Notes: generated by a model from the letters alone, not told the origin. A stretch of 64,000 bases of DNA from Bathynomus jamesi (GCA_023014485.1 JAJOZX010009097.1:62001-126000); one strand, 5' to 3'; shown: positions 21,950-33,880, numbered from the stretch's first letter. Program-made: numbers and translations.

Positions 21950-22877
21950 ATGTAACAGTTTTTTTGTGCACACCTACAGGTCGCTACAATTGGTGTAGAA
22001 CAATGCGGTTTTCACCATTCGATGCGTCTTTTTATTGTGCAGTGCCCATGCTAAAAAAAAAAATTCCCTAACATAATTCCTTCCCCCCCCTTTTAGGGGT
22101 ACAATTCTTCCCATGCATGTACACGCATTTTTTTAATTTTTCATTTTTAATCATAATTTTGGCACAAAATAAGTCAATATTTACTAAACATTTAATATCA
22201 TTCGATTCACAAAAGATTTATTCATCGATTCAATTTAAAAAAGTATATATTTTTAAAATTCATAAAGAACTTTTTGCAAAAAACTAAAAACAAACATGCA
22301 TTTTTAAAATTCAATGATTTTTATACAAAATATTTTGATATTTGTTATAATTTTAACATTTTTCGATTCACAAAAGATTTCTTTATCGATTCAATACAAA
22401 AAATTACATAATTAAAACGGGCAATTTAAATAAACACGAGTTTAAAGTTAAACGAGCCACACTCGAAATTATAATAATAATTATTGACCGTGACTTTTGT
22501 GCGTTTTATTATTGTGGCTTTTCTACAAATAATTTTACGTATACACAAACAATTTGATAGGATATTGATTTATCATTCTATTTTTTAGTTGTCATAGAAA
22601 TACGTTAATTAAGTGATCTGATTAGATGCGCTTTTATAGTTGAAGATCATTTTTAGAAAATTATTTATTTTCCCACTTTAAAATATTACAAAATTTCTAT
22701 TAGGTATCCTAATATCATTATGCCTGTCGCTGTAAGTAAGAAAATAGCAATTATTTTCCATTTTATGAAAATTTCGGACCCCCTAGGCCTACAAAACCAA
22801 TTTTCCCTTTTCTTTATCAAAAAATTGTTGATTTTCGGAAGTCTTTCGGTTATAAATTTGTACCAGTCTATTGTTTA
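21950..22877. other. AT-rich region with no recognised gene
   Basis: A loose direct repeat occurs: TTCGATTCACAAAAGATTT near 22202 and 22365, each followed by ATTCAATTTAAAA/ATTCAATACAAAA about 90 bases on. Nothing coding. Confidence 0.5.
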
Positions 22878-23144
22878 TCTATAATAATAATAATAATAAA
22901 AAGACGTGTGTGTGTGTTCCCGCCATCAGCCATAACTCCAAAATGGAAGCAGTTACAAACATGAAACTTCACACACATATTGATTAGGTCCCGAGGTTGT
23001 GCACGTGGGTGTTAATAAATTAAATAATTAATTTTAAAACATTAAATGACGTCATCAAGATCATTACGAAACCTATGGTAAAATTATTGAATACCCGGTT
23101 AGGTTCATTGAATGCCAGGTTAGGTCATCTGTATGCCCTTGGCG

Positions 23145-23218
23145 ATTGGTTAGGTTAAGTCGTGATATTTTCGTTGGCTTTAACGAAAATATCATGACTT
23201 AACCTAACCAATCATCAA
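23145..23218. repeat. Foldback repeat GATTGGTTAGGTTAAG...
   Basis: Arms CGATTGGTTAGGTTAAGTCG and TGATATTTTCGTT face their complements around GGCTTT. Half-copies of the same word series occur at 25505-25545 and 27592-27640. Confidence 0.88.
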
Positions 23219-23386
23219 GGGTGTACAATTAACCTAACCGTGCATTCAATTAACGTACCCTGGCATTCAATTAATCTAATCGGGCATTCAGTTGACCTAA
23301 CCGGCCATTTAATTAACCTAATCTGGCATTCAGTTGACCTAACGGGCATTCAATTAACCTAACCGGGCATTCAGTTTACCTAACCG

Positions 23387-23390
<4 letters not shown>
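23205..23390. repeat. ~23-bp minisatellite inside the Helitron
   Basis: Seven to eight units of the form GGGCATTCAATTAACCTAACC, with CAGTTGACC alternating with CAATTAACC. Confidence 0.9.
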
Positions 23391-23432
<42 letters not shown>

Positions 23433-23474
23433 GCGTTCAACATCCACCCCGGCAACGCCGGGTCGCTCCGCTAG

Positions 23475-25548
23475 TCATTACTAAGTCTGTTGAATTGGCA
23501 AAGAAACTCAGAGGGTACAAATTAGTCGCTGTGACTCAAATCGACGGGTAAGACCCGATTGAATACAGTCAATGATGACGAAGAAGAAGAACCACCACTA
23601 TTTAGCTACCATACGAAGATGGTAAATGTAACAATTCTCTACCTTTCAACACACGCTTGATCCAGCAGCAGCCACTAGTAGTGGTTTGTTTATATAATCA
23701 GGTGATTTGAGAGGACACGTTCATCACGGTCTAATCTTGTGCCATCAGAACCGATATATTTTTATTAACATTTTTAACTTTTAATATGACAAAATCTATA
23801 TCAATTATCGAAAAAAAATGTCTTTTACCAAATCACATCTCTTACCCGCTTAAATTTGCTGCTCTAAGCTGAGAAAGTGCGTCATATTTTGGTCCAACAG
23901 AGAGTCACATAAAAACAAGAAGTCGCGAAACTTAACAATGCCCCCAAAATTAACGAGTGTGTAAATTTGAGGTCCCTTTTGAGCTTGAGGCCCGTGCCAA
24001 ATGGCCCTCCTAGCTCCCCATCTGATTGGCCCTAGTTATATCAGATATCCAAATTGTAAACAAAAATATTTAAAATTAAAACTGGTAATTTCTATACTTT
24101 TTTTAATTAATAAAGTTTTTCGATGTTTTGTAGAAAGTGGAAGTGGTACATTGGAAGCCTACCAATATCTAGTCAGTCCAAGCTCGTTAAGCCATCAAGA
24201 TCTTAATATTTACTTTAAGCTCACGATCCACTTACATTTTTAGTGCAACTTCATAAATTTGGTCTTACTGGCTTTGGATTTGAAACTCAAAATTTTGAAG
24301 GTTGTGGTATTTTTGTAAAGTTATGGTTTTACTGGTTTTCCTTCGATTTTAGTATGAAATTTTGTAGGGCGTGGCCTGACTAAATATTAGTAGGCTTTGG
24401 TTACTGTTCAAACACAAGTTAAATAATTTGTTCAATTTAAGTTAGTTTTAGAACGCTATTTTCAACTTTTTCTCAATGTAGTTTCGCGCATTTTTAAGTG
24501 GTTAACGCGTCATAAGTGGAGTTGGGTTAAAAATAAACCCAGGAACTGAATTTTGTGCCAACCAAAAATTGAGCCCAACTAATTCGTGGTCAAAAGTAGA
24601 CAGTGCCATTATCATTACTTATTCACATAATAATATACACAGTGCCAGTGTAGGGCCGTAGGCCTATAGCGTTGCGAGAGTGTCACTCGACAACCTTTTA
24701 AAAGATGTAATACGTTCATTTCCATTCACAAATATTAAAAAATTATTACGGGGAACAGATAAAATGTGAAACCCCAGTTTCTGCCCCCTCCTTCATCTAT
24801 CGAAAATCAATATAGTAACGAGGTTCTTTTAGTAAATATATATCATTATAAGAACATACCTTTGCATATATTGTGGGTTTGCATATATATATTATATATA
24901 TATATATAATATATATATATATAGTTCATTAAAGAAAATAGCTACGAAGTAGTGAGAACCAATTTAAAAAGGCTACAATTCGAATATAAATGTAAGCATT
25001 GTTAAATGCAATAGGCCTACCTCTACCGTAGTAGAAGAGCATAAACGATATGAGTGAATCTTTAGACAAGAGCGGATGGTTCTTAAATGAGAAGATGGAG
25101 TAGCTAAACAATATTGAAGAAGTTAAGATAAACCTTTCTCCCTCTCTACAGTCTCTACTCTGATTTACAACAATTTATTTACAACATCAATTATAGATAG
25201 ATAAATAGAATAACCTTTATTAATAATAATAAAATAAATACATTTTTTCAATTTACAATGACATGAATAATTGTGAAGCTCGACTATTTAGTTTATTTAA
25301 TTTGGCCCTTAAGCTTTAGGCTTTACTGGGCTCTTATTAAAAATAAGCGCTAGTTATTAATTAATAATAATAAATAAATAAGTAAATAAGTATTATTATA
25401 CAATTGATGTTAACAAACCATTTCCATAATCTTGTAATTTAGGTTCAAATTATTTATAAAATTAATTTGGTACTTACGTATTAACGGGGGGCCACCACAT
25501 ATTGATGATTGGTTAGGTTAAGTTGTAATATTTTCGTTAGTTGTAATT
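23475..25548. other. Unassigned AT-rich region
   Basis: No transposase, LINE or RNA gene recognised. Contains an interrupted (TA)n tract at 24880-24922 and an ATAA-rich stretch at about 25200-25400. Confidence 0.45.
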
Positions 25549-25570
25549 TTATATATATATATATATATAT

Positions 25571-25911
25571 GGTGGTGTAGTGATTAGCATCGCTGATTAC
25601 TAATCTACCGGCTCTGGGCGGGTTCGATTCCCGGGGATGACAGGCGGCGCTCAGCTCACCCAGCTGTTCATTATTCCATACAAAAAAATTGGTTGGTAGA
25701 CGAATGGACACCCTGGATAGCCTAGTGGTTAAGACGCTGGACTGCTGATCGGGAGGTCGTAAGATCGGGCGAGGACTTTGTAATTTCTCACAACCCGTGA
25801 TGGATCGTGGTTCGGGTTCAAAGTTAAGCTATAGGTCTAAGGTGGGGCAACAAGCTTGACCTTCGTCAGAATGAGCAATTCGGAAGGAAACAAAATAAAA
25901 ATTACCAAGTT
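25571..25911 (+). mobile_element. tRNA-derived SINE, possibly with two tRNA-like heads
   Basis: The first head has an A-box-like GTGTAGTGATTAGCATCG and a B box GGTTCGATTCC (25621-25631), the internal promoter of RNA polymerase III. The flanks do not form an acceptor stem, so it is not a functional tRNA gene. A second tRNA-like A box (TAGCCTAGTGGTTAAGACGC) begins near 25718 with a degenerate B box. The 3' end is A-rich (GGAAACAAAATAAAAATTACC). (TA)n flanks both sides. Confidence 0.8.
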
Positions 25912-25933
25912 ATATATATATATATATATATAT

Positions 25934-26712
25934 AGTATTCTCCCAATTATAGGGCGACCTCGTATATAAGGCGACCCCTAATTTGAGAAGGGAGAGGAAA
26001 GAAAAATTTTGGGAGGAAGATAGAAACCTTTTTAATTATTTGAAAATCAAAATGGCCGATACATTTCTACATTTCAATTCCAATTCAAATACAAACAAAT
26101 ACAAAACAATACAATCTTTTTCACTTAAGAAAATTTTGAGAATTTCAAGGTGTATCAATCAGGGTTTTCATTCAGTGTTGGCACCACCACCACCACCATC
26201 ATTGTCACTCTGTTCTTCATTCGAGTCACTTCCCACGCGGTGCTGCGTTGCGCGCTCCCACAAAATATCATCCTCTGAGCCGTCCATAGAATTGGAAATA
26301 GAGCATTTCTTGAAGCCATGGACGATATTCTCGATACAAATCAGATCCCGAGCGTGTAGCACCCAATCACGTGGGTGACTGACTCGCCCATAGTTTTCTA
26401 ATCTTACCCGTAGGAGTAAGAGTGTGGTTGCCAGATAGAAGCCAATCTGCGTACTTCTTCCTTAAGTTGCCTTTGAATGGTTTAACACCAACAACATTCA
26501 TAACTCGTAACTGTGAGGTGAGGTGAGGTCATACCTTCATGGATGTTAATCAGATTTGTATTCATTTTTGTAATTTCTTTTCGAACGTTTGCAGTCACGT
26601 GTCCTTTAAATGCGTCGAGCACGAGCATTCCTCTTTTTCTGGACACTATTCCTTGTCTTCTCCCCAAAATAACTTTAAGCCAGTCCTTATACTCTTCGGT
26701 CTCGGTGTATAT
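25934..26712 (-). pseudogene. pogo/Tigger-type transposase fragment
   Basis: The minus strand from about 26700 reads VILGRRQGIVSRKRG and MLVLDAFKGHVT, with the catalytic Asp of DDE_1 transposases. A downstream NTNLINIHEGMTS resembles the family's 'IPGGMTS'. After a frameshift come VKPFKG.LRKKYADWL and, in another frame, FKKCSISNSMDGSEDDILWE, the acidic C-terminus typical of Tigger/jerky proteins. The left boundary AGTATTCTCCCAATTATAGG, with GGCGACC repeated at 25957 and 25973, looks like the terminal repeat. The N-terminal DNA-binding half is lost at the (GT)n tract. Confidence 0.8.
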
Positions 26713-26919
26713 ACACACACACACACACACACACACTGTATATTGCAGATTTTCTGTTTGTCGGTGTGCCTTTAATATGAATGTAAATAAGGTCAATTCT
26801 GCGCATTATGTAATATGATTTGTGAAATAACTCCACTTTGCCAATAAAGCATAAAATTTTGTAGTGTGATAAATGGTGGTTCTAAACTGTGTATGTTTAG
26901 GAAGGCATAAACTATCCCA

Positions 26920-27478
26920 TTTATAGGGATGTAACCTCGTAGATGTTCCTTGCGTCGGTCTCTCTTCGTACGAAAGTCGAGCTGATGATGGCCCAGCTCT
27001 AGCCATGGCTTGGAGGAGAGACTCGCGATCTTCATCACGCATAGCCACTAGCCAGGTACACCCGGCTCATCCGGGGCCGAACAAAACCAAGCGTCTAGTC
27101 TTCTTTTGAAGACTTCAACTTTGACACCAGTGATGTTTCTGATGTATTTGGGCAGCTGGTTAAATAGTCTTGGTCCTCCGACAACCGAGCTATTTTCCTT
27201 CAGAGTTGAAGATGTTCCCTGTCTGGCCTTTAGTTTGGGAACATTACACATTCAACCTTTCCTATTTTCAGTGTTGTTTCGATGGTTACTGGGTTCAGTT
27301 TGAGGTTAGGTACCACTTTTTCTAAATTATAGTGTATCTCTCTCTCTCCACCGAATATAGATTTAATGTACGAAGTCTTTCCCAGTAGTTGAGGTCTTTG
27401 CTCGATCCATCTTGGCTGGCAAATTTCTTGCAGTTTTCTCCACTTTATTAATTTCTTTTTTTATATGGAGACTACAAC
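26920..27478 (-). pseudogene. LINE 3' fragment (same family as 52.6-53.95 kb)
   Basis: The frame 27251-27048 gives KARQGTSSTLKENSSVVGGPRLFNQLPKYIRNITGVKVEVFKRRLDAW and DEPGVPG, the C-terminus of a CR1/jockey-like polymerase. It is about 75% like 52621-52908. Homology to that copy continues to 27478, where a (TA)n tract cuts it. Confidence 0.85.
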
Positions 27479-27598
27479 ATATATATATATATATATGTTA
27501 CAGGGAATCTGTGTAACTAGGAATTTCATGAAATTCCTAAAATGTTCAGGGATTTCATGAAATCCCTAAAATGTTCAGGGATTTTATGTAACCTTAAG
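27478..27598. repeat. (TA)n followed by palindromic ~31-bp repeats
   Basis: After (TA)n the sequence repeats AGGAATTTCATGAAATTCCT, AAAATGTTC, AGGGATTTCATGAAATCCCT, AAAATGTTC, AGGGATTTTATG. Each unit is itself a palindrome around TTCATGAA. GTTACAGGG opens and ATGTAACC closes the cluster. Confidence 0.85.
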
Positions 27599-27639
27599 TC
27601 GTGATATTTTCTTAAAACTAACGAAAATATCACTAACTT

Positions 27640-28485
27640 TCATGAGCACTGTGCACGAGTTTCGCAATTTCGAAGGCGACAATTTTTCCACAAAAGGAAG
27701 CGTCACGTGACGCAAGAATTTTATAGATTTTGCAAGCTGGTCTCAGCCTAGGACCAATAGGCCCAACTTGGTAGCCTAGTCATACAGCTCTAACTCATTA
27801 AATTCAGTAATCTTTATGCTAATGTTATAATACATAAAACAGTTTACGTATTTGTGAGGCAAATATTCTTTAATTAAATACTAGGCCTAACTTATTTGTG
27901 AGAAAATAACTTCGGAGGGTGCCTAACTCAACGATGGGGTTCCTTCGTGACTGTCCCTACAGCCCCCCTATAAAGGGAACCTGACATTATTTTCGTAAAG
28001 GCTCAGTGAACACCTGCCTCCGTCATTAGATCTAAGTTAAAACGTTCGAAATGAATTAAGATTAACTTCCGAGGGTAAATTGAAGAAAAAAAACGACGTT
28101 TCGAACCTTTAACCTTCGATTTCCCCTCAGTTCCTCCTCGGGGTCCTCGTTATTAACTTGATGTAGGTGAATGTAGGTCCATGTAGGTCCCTAGTGTGAG
28201 TTTTAATCCTTTAATTAAAGTATTTTATATTCAACATAAATCTGTGATTGTTTCAAAAAGTGCATTTTAAGGAAACACCGTTCGAGCCCTCACTCGCGTC
28301 GGGACACTGATTACGTACTTCTCAGCTTGATGAGATTAAGGCTAAGTTAGATTAGGTCAGGTCAGGTCAGGTCTTGGTCCGTTACGGTCCGTTAATTTCT
28401 TAAATTTAAGAAGGTTAATTGAACTAAGCTTTTTAAGCTTTGTTTTCCAATCAACGGATTCACTCTCAATAATTCTCTCTCTCTC

Positions 28486-28490
<5 letters not shown>
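27640..28490. other. Unassigned region
   Basis: Holds a GCGTCACGTGACGC palindrome (27698) and a GGTCAGGTCAGGTCAGG run (28355), but no gene. Confidence 0.4.
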
Positions 28491-28492
<2 letters not shown>

Positions 28493-28525
<33 letters not shown>

Positions 28526-28530
28526 TATAT
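28493..28530. repeat. (TA)n microsatellite with CT/GA flanks
   Basis: (CT)n leads into (TA)n and then a GAGAGGGAGG run. Confidence 0.95.
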
Positions 28531-28749
28531 GAGAGAGGGAGGGAGAGAGGCGACTAACGTGACGTTTGTCAGGATAAACAATTGAAGTGGAAACGAAAAC
28601 AGGATGATTTTTTTTATTCTACGCATTGCACTATGAACGTAAGGATATATACACACACACACTGTGTGTATACACTGTATGTATATATATATATATATAT
28701 ATATATGTTATAATGTTTCAGATCAACAAAGACCCTAGGATCCACTCAT

Positions 28750-29540
28750 GGCTGGTCTACCTAACTGTGTTCATAATTGTGTATTGTGCATGTCCTCCGT
28801 GGTGGCGGAGGGGACCTACTATTTTATGTGGGTTCTGAACCACAAGAACATAAGAAATTTTTATAGTGGGCACACTAGGGCTGCCACTTCGGCCCATCGA
28901 GGCGGCTCCACTATGTAAAAACTGCCTGTACATTGGCAACGACTAATTTTTACAAAACTAAATAATTATCAATTTAAAACTAATTAATTATCAATTTAAA
29001 ACTAAAGATAGAATCTCTGGATCCAGAGGATCAAGTCATAATAGACTACTATCCACAAATATGTTACACTCTATATCTATTTATAACCGACATGCAAATA
29101 TATCAGATCCAAAGAATCCAGTCAATTTCATTACGGTATCCATCAATACTAGTACCTTGCCAACCAAAAATAAGTCACGGTCCATATCACTTGCGGACCA
29201 AGTCACAATTTACAACCATATACATTACAATATATATACTTAGGAGGAAAAGTGTAGGTGTGGCTGTAATGACTATACAGTAATGTAGAAATGTGTGTGC
29301 ACCCATTTTGGGTCTCCCATTTAAAGGTGTTTGGGGGCAAGTGAAGATCATGAGTTTTTCAATACCTCACAGTACTATGGGGGGCACCGCTCGGCAGAGG
29401 AATCTCTTTAAATGGGGTGTGTAAGGACAGAGAGTATCCCCTAACCCAAGATGCTGCTGCCTCCCTATATCCCACAACACTTGTGTTGAGCTGTGGGATC
29501 TATCATCACAAAGCCTTAATTTTATCTTAAACTATATCCA
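28750..29540 (-). other. Probable 3' flank of the CR1 fragment, unassigned
   Basis: No ORF of note. Contains the duplicated words AATTATCAATTTAAAACTAA (28967 and 28987), which form a small tandem. The LINE 3'UTR may end somewhere here, but I cannot place the boundary. Confidence 0.4.
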
Positions 29541-30135
29541 ATCTATCAACATATGCGTCTAATCGATTTTAAACATGTTTATAGACGTGCTACTAATTAC
29601 TTCTACCGGCAAACTATTCCACCTATTTACTATTCTATGCGTAAAAAAGTTTTTGGCAACTGTTGTCTCGAACCTTCTACTTGTCAACTTACACCCGTTA
29701 TTTCTAGTCCTATTATATTGAGATATTTCGAAAAAGCTATCTCTATCTACGTTATCGAACCCATTCATAATTTTGAAAACCTGGATTAGATCACCCCTTA
29801 GCCTTCGAGTCTCGAGTGTAGTCAATTTTAACTCCTTAAGCCTATCCTCGTACGACTTTGACCTAAGCGACGGAATCATCTTAGTTGCTCGTCTTTGAAC
29901 TCTTTCGATTTTGTCTATATCTTTGCGCATATGCGGATTCCAAAATTGGACCGCGTACTCCAAATGGGGTCTAACTAATGATTTATAAAGTGGAACTATA
30001 ATATCGCGCGATTTGTACTCAAAATTTCGAGCTATAAAACCTAACACTTTGTTCGCCTTATTGACCGCTGCTGTACTTTGTTTCGCTACTTTTAAATCAC
30101 CAGTGACTATAACTCCTAAATCTTTTTCCTGCTCT
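29540..30135 (-). pseudogene. CR1-type LINE, C-terminal polymerase fragment
   Basis: The 162-codon frame 30047-29559 contains YKSLVRPHLEYAVQFWNPH, IERVQRRATKMIPSL and LETRRLRGDLIQVFKIMNGF. It aligns with the CR1 copy at 49.4-50.36 kb and ends with NRWNSLPVEV. Upstream bases to about 30135 continue as DLKVAK-like coding before truncation. This is the thumb/connection part of a CR1 polymerase, lacking RT and endonuclease. It is 5'-truncated, as is usual for LINE copies. Confidence 0.92.
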
Positions 30136-30341
30136 ACGCTTGTTTACTCTTTCCCTGACATACTACACGCAAAATTACCGTTACGCGAACCTATACGCGA
30201 ACCAATATATAGGTGATTGCACAATATAAAACCAAAACAATCCTCTCTCACCAAATACAGTAAATGAGGAGGGATGTCGCAGAGAAGATCGTAGGTCGAT
30301 CCTGAACCATCGTTCGAAACCATCAAGTAAGAATCAATATA

Positions 30342-30896
30342 CAGGGTGATTACAAATGATCTTCCCGATTTGAAACATTTATTATGAAAAAACTAACAAA
30401 GCTACAGCGTAAGGCAAGATATAGAAATGAAGAAGAACTCAAAAAGTTTTATTTACGAACTATTAAAGTTCAATATGGACTCCTTTTGTGGCCCCTTTTG
30501 AGGTTACAACATTCCTGAATGAGCAATTGCTCGATCGTTGGATCGGGCATAGGGAGCCCATTCCTTGGCCGGCTCGTTCGCCCGATCTAACCCCCCTCGA
30601 CTTCTTCCTCCGGGGCTATGTCAAAAATGAAGTTTTTGTTCCACCAATGGCAACAACTTTGGAACACTTGAAGGAAAGAATACGTGAGACTGTTAGAAAA
30701 GTTCAAAATGTATGGAGGGAAACAGAATACCGCTTTGATGTCTGCAGAGCCACGAAAGGAGCTCATATTGAACTTCAATAGCTCGTAAATAAAACTTTTT
30801 GAATTTTTCTTTATTTCTATATCTTGCTTTTCGCTGTACCTTTGTTAGTTTTTTCATAAATTTTTAAAATCGGGAAAAACATTTGTAATCACTCGG
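30342..30896 (+). mobile_element. Internally deleted mariner-like element, ~130-bp TIRs
   Basis: Left end CAGGGTGATTACAAATGATC, right end the near-complement (AAACATTTGTAATCACTCGG), with TA on both sides (30340-30341, 30897-30898). The inverted repeats extend inward about 130 bases (TTATGAAAAAACTAACAAAG and its partner). It carries only the 3' third of a transposase gene. Confidence 0.93.
30488..30781 (+). pseudogene. mariner-like transposase, C-terminal remnant
   Basis: The frame includes WIGHREPIPWPARSPDLTPL then DFFLRGYVKNEVF, the last catalytic block (Asp) of mariner-like transposases. A family-typical ATTLEHLKERIRETVRKV helix region follows. The first two catalytic aspartates and the DNA-binding domain are deleted. 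Upstream codons fuse terminal-repeat sequence to the core. Non-autonomous. Confidence 0.85.
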
Positions 30897-30908
30897 TATG
30901 TGTATATG

Positions 30909-30919
<11 letters not shown>

Positions 30920-30962
<43 letters not shown>

Positions 30963-31080
30963 TATATATTCTTTGTGTAACGACATTATTTGCGTCAAAG
31001 AAAATATGTTTACTCGTATCTCGTTTCCTGCCATTAGATATGGCGCACTCTGTGTTTTTGTGTCTGTCTGTCTGTCTGTT

Positions 31081-31132
<52 letters not shown>
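30920..31132. repeat. Two (TA)n tracts around an ~125-bp spacer
   Basis: (TA)n at 30920-30959 and 31085-31132, with a CTGTCTGTCTGTCTGTTTGTC run before the second. Confidence 0.95.
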
Positions 31133-31133
<1 letters not shown>

Positions 31134-31250
31134 CATCATCAAAAAGAAAAACTATAGTATTTGTCATTTACCATTACTTATTCGGACTAAAGTGGATTTA
31201 ATTTTCCTAGAAGAGTTCCTTGTTCCATGCACGGTCTGCGTGTATCATAT
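31133..31250 (+). repeat. Dispersed 455-bp repeat, end fragment
   Basis: Matches the terminal part of the unit: CATTACTTATTCGGACTAAA, then AGAGTTCCTTGTTCCATGCA, then CGGTCTG, then (TA)n. As in other solitary copies, the end abuts a TA run. Confidence 0.88.
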
Positions 31251-31367
31251 ATATATATTAGGGTGTCACTTAAATGCAAAGTTTGAAATTTTCATGCTGA
31301 CACCCCGCGAATCTATTCCATTGGTAAAAAAAACATGGTGACTGAAAAATCTTTTTATTTGAATAAC

Positions 31368-31375
31368 TATAAAAG
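31368..31375 (+). promoter_or_regulatory. Candidate TATA box of the hAT-like transposase
   Basis: TATAAAAG lies about 180 bases before the ATG at 31552 and inside the element, followed by a short GC-rich stretch. Position and form suit a core promoter carried by the transposon. Confidence 0.5.
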
Positions 31376-31551
31376 GTCGCCCCCGCCTTCCAAAGTTTAA
31401 TGCTTGCGCGGCGTCTCCATAATCGTTCATTAGATATCTATATATCTATATATATGTGTGTGTGCGTGTCTGTGTGTGTCTGAATATCTGAGAAATAAAG
31501 TGAACAATACTTAACGATTCACCGTTTCTCATTTCAGCTACGTGATTTCTG

Positions 31552-33750
31552 GTGATGGAAACCCGGAAGTGTATATACCTATTAGGGGCAGCGGTTGATG
31601 AGGTGAAAGGATGCAAGCTTCCTTCCTACAGGCAAGCATTCGGTTACTTCCTTTACCTTCACCATGAAAAGAAAATGACAATACGTGACGCGTTGAGGAA
31701 GTCACTTCGAGCAGTGATGTCCTTCTGGGAGAAAGCTCACATTCCAACCAGACTCGAGACACACTGCGTCAGCAAACTGGATAAAGTCTTCGAGGAGTGG
31801 AAAGGACTCAAAAAACACGCCTCAAGGACGAGCGATTCACACAAGACGAAAGAAAAAGAATTCATTGAACGCCTCGATCGTCTCTTTGACATCGCCCACG
31901 CTGATTGTGAGAAATTGGTCAAGTACCCAGAGGATTGGGAGTTCCTTCAGCAGCAGCGCCAGAAAGGACGTCCAGGTTCAATGGCAGGTTTGGACATGAC
32001 CCATCAGCGCCAAGTCAAAGATTGTACTCGACGTCGGGAGGAAGAGGAGAAACGAAGAAAGCGATCAGCAGCTGAAATGGAGGCAGTATCCAACGAAGCG
32101 GTTTTGGAGTCCTCATCCTCCAGCTCAGATGATAGCGAAGAAAAAGGAGTATGTGGTGGTTCGTTAGCGTCTAAACAAAGAGCAACGAAGAACATCATGA
32201 CATCGGAATTGGCGGCAGCGCTTGATCGCACGCAACTCTCGTCAAGAAAGGCCACATATCTGCTGTTTGAGGCAGCTTCCAGCTTAGGGCATGATGCTAG
32301 CGACTACAACATCAATCGTGGATCCATTCATCGTCAGCGTGAAAAATTCCGTACCCTTAAGGCTCGGCAACTGAAGAGCGAGTTCCAAGGCAATAGTCCG
32401 TTGACTGTTCACTGGGACGGAAAACTCATGCAAGATCTGACGTCACGAGAATATGTTGACCGCTTACCTATTCTTGTATCTGTCTCCGGGACAGAGCAGC
32501 TCCTCGGGGTGCCAAAACTTCTGTCAGGAACCGCGCTGGCACAAACAAATGCCATCATAGATTGCCTGAATGAATGGGGAGTGACCGATCATGTCAAATC
32601 TATGTGTTTCGACACAACCGCGACAAACACAGGCCACCGTGGATGAACTTGTGTTCTTCTGGAAGAAAAAGTTGGACGTGACCTGTTACACTGCGCGTGC
32701 AGACACCATGTACTGGAGTTGGTGCTACAGGCGGCATTCGCAGCATCGCTAGATTCAGTATCTACCGGTCCAGAAATTCTGCTTTTCAAGCGCTTCCATG
32801 ATTATTGGACCCGCATTGACCAGCAACAGTTCCAAACTGCGGACACAGATGCGTTCACCAAAGCAGCTATTTTTAAGCATAGAACGGAGCTCATTGAGTT
32901 TGAAAAATCACAAGCACTTCAAGTTCGTGATGACTATCAGGAATTCCTCGATCTTTCCGTCATCTTTCTTGGAGGAGTTCCATACAAGGGACTAAACTTC
33001 CGCGCCCCTGGTGCTATGCACCGGGCGAGATGGATGGCTAAGGGGCTCTATGCCATCAAGATCTGGCTCTTCCGAAGACAGTTTAAACTGACGAACACTG
33101 AGGAACGCGGAATTCGAGATATCTGCCTCTTTTCTGTTCTAGTTTACATGAAAGCGTGGGCAACAGCTCATCTGTCCATCGAAGCTCCGCTGAATGATTG
33201 GGAATTGATGAGGACGCTCCTTCGATACCCGCACAAGAAGATCTCTGATGGTACCACCAAGAAGCTGTCTGCGCACCTGTGGTACCATTCGGAGGAGGCA
33301 GTGGGTCTGGCGTTCTTTGATGAGAGGATATCGATGGAAGTGAAGTGCAGCATGGTTGCAGCGTTAGATCAAGAAGCCCCTCACATGCCGCCAAAACGAC
33401 CTTTGGTTCTTGATACTATGTTCCTCAGTGACAGCAAAGGACTGGAGCAACTGATCACAAAGAACACCCGAGGATTCTTCTCAAAACTTCAGTTGCCAGA
33501 TTGCTTTCTGCTCCACCATCCCAGTTCATGGACGTCAAACTCTGAATACGTGCAAGCTCGGGATGTGGTCTCCAAACTTGCAGTGGTGAACGACAGAGCA
33601 GAACGGGCCGTGGCTCTGGTGAAGGAGCTGAACGGAAAGTTGACAGTGAAAGAAGAACAGCTCCAGTTCCTCGTTCAAGTTGTCACTGACCACAGAAAGC
33701 AACACCCAGCTCCGAACAAATCAGCATTAGTGAGGACGCGAAAGAACTAA
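31552..33750 (+). pseudogene. hAT-like transposase (FDTTATNTG family), one in-frame stop
   Basis: Frames 31552-32646 and 32719-33750 are in the same register, separated by a single TGA at 32644-32646. The residue aligned in the sister copy at 47-49 kb is Gly, so one substitution closed the gene. Total about 732 codons. Residues 1-220: basic/acidic N-terminus with a Ser-rich acidic patch (SSSSSSDDSEE). Then a candidate first catalytic Asp in VHWDGKLM, the second in MCFDTTATNTG, a C..H motif in CACRHHVLELVL and a candidate Glu in VVNDRAERAVALVKE. The D, D, C..H, E order is that of hAT-type transposases. Polyadenylation signal AATAAA at 33881. Confidence 0.82.
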
Positions 33751-33880
33751 TCACTGATCAGCGTATGAGCACCAATTATTCTGCTACTGTATATGTATTT
33801 TATTTCTCAAAGTTTTGCTTTTGTTGCTTCTCCATTTTGTACCATTATTCGCCAAATTATGTCTTCTATTTTGATTATAT

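Larger units (their letters stand above)
22878..23474 (+). mobile_element. Non-autonomous Helitron
   Basis: The element starts TCTATAATAATAAT and ends with a hairpin CCCGGCAACGCCGGG, a short spacer and CTAG. It sits between A and T, as Helitrons do, without a target duplication. It is 597 bp long with no ORF. It carries a foldback at 23145-23218, a minisatellite at 23205-23390 and a (TA)n tract at 23391-23432. Confidence 0.9.

Noticed and set aside
19240..24010. One large transposon bounded by GGCCC-rich ends near 19245 and 23985
   Set aside because: The end sequences are not convincing inverted repeats and no duplication or transposase lies between.
25571..25640. Functional tRNA gene
   Set aside because: A and B boxes fit, but no acceptor stem can be formed with the flanks, and TA repeats begin at once upstream. 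Treated as a SINE head.
30898..31201. Frames encoding Tyr-Ile repeats
   Set aside because: Translations of (TA)n tracts. The same applies to such frames at 8273, 10929, 12318, 28357, 52525, 54017 and 54123.
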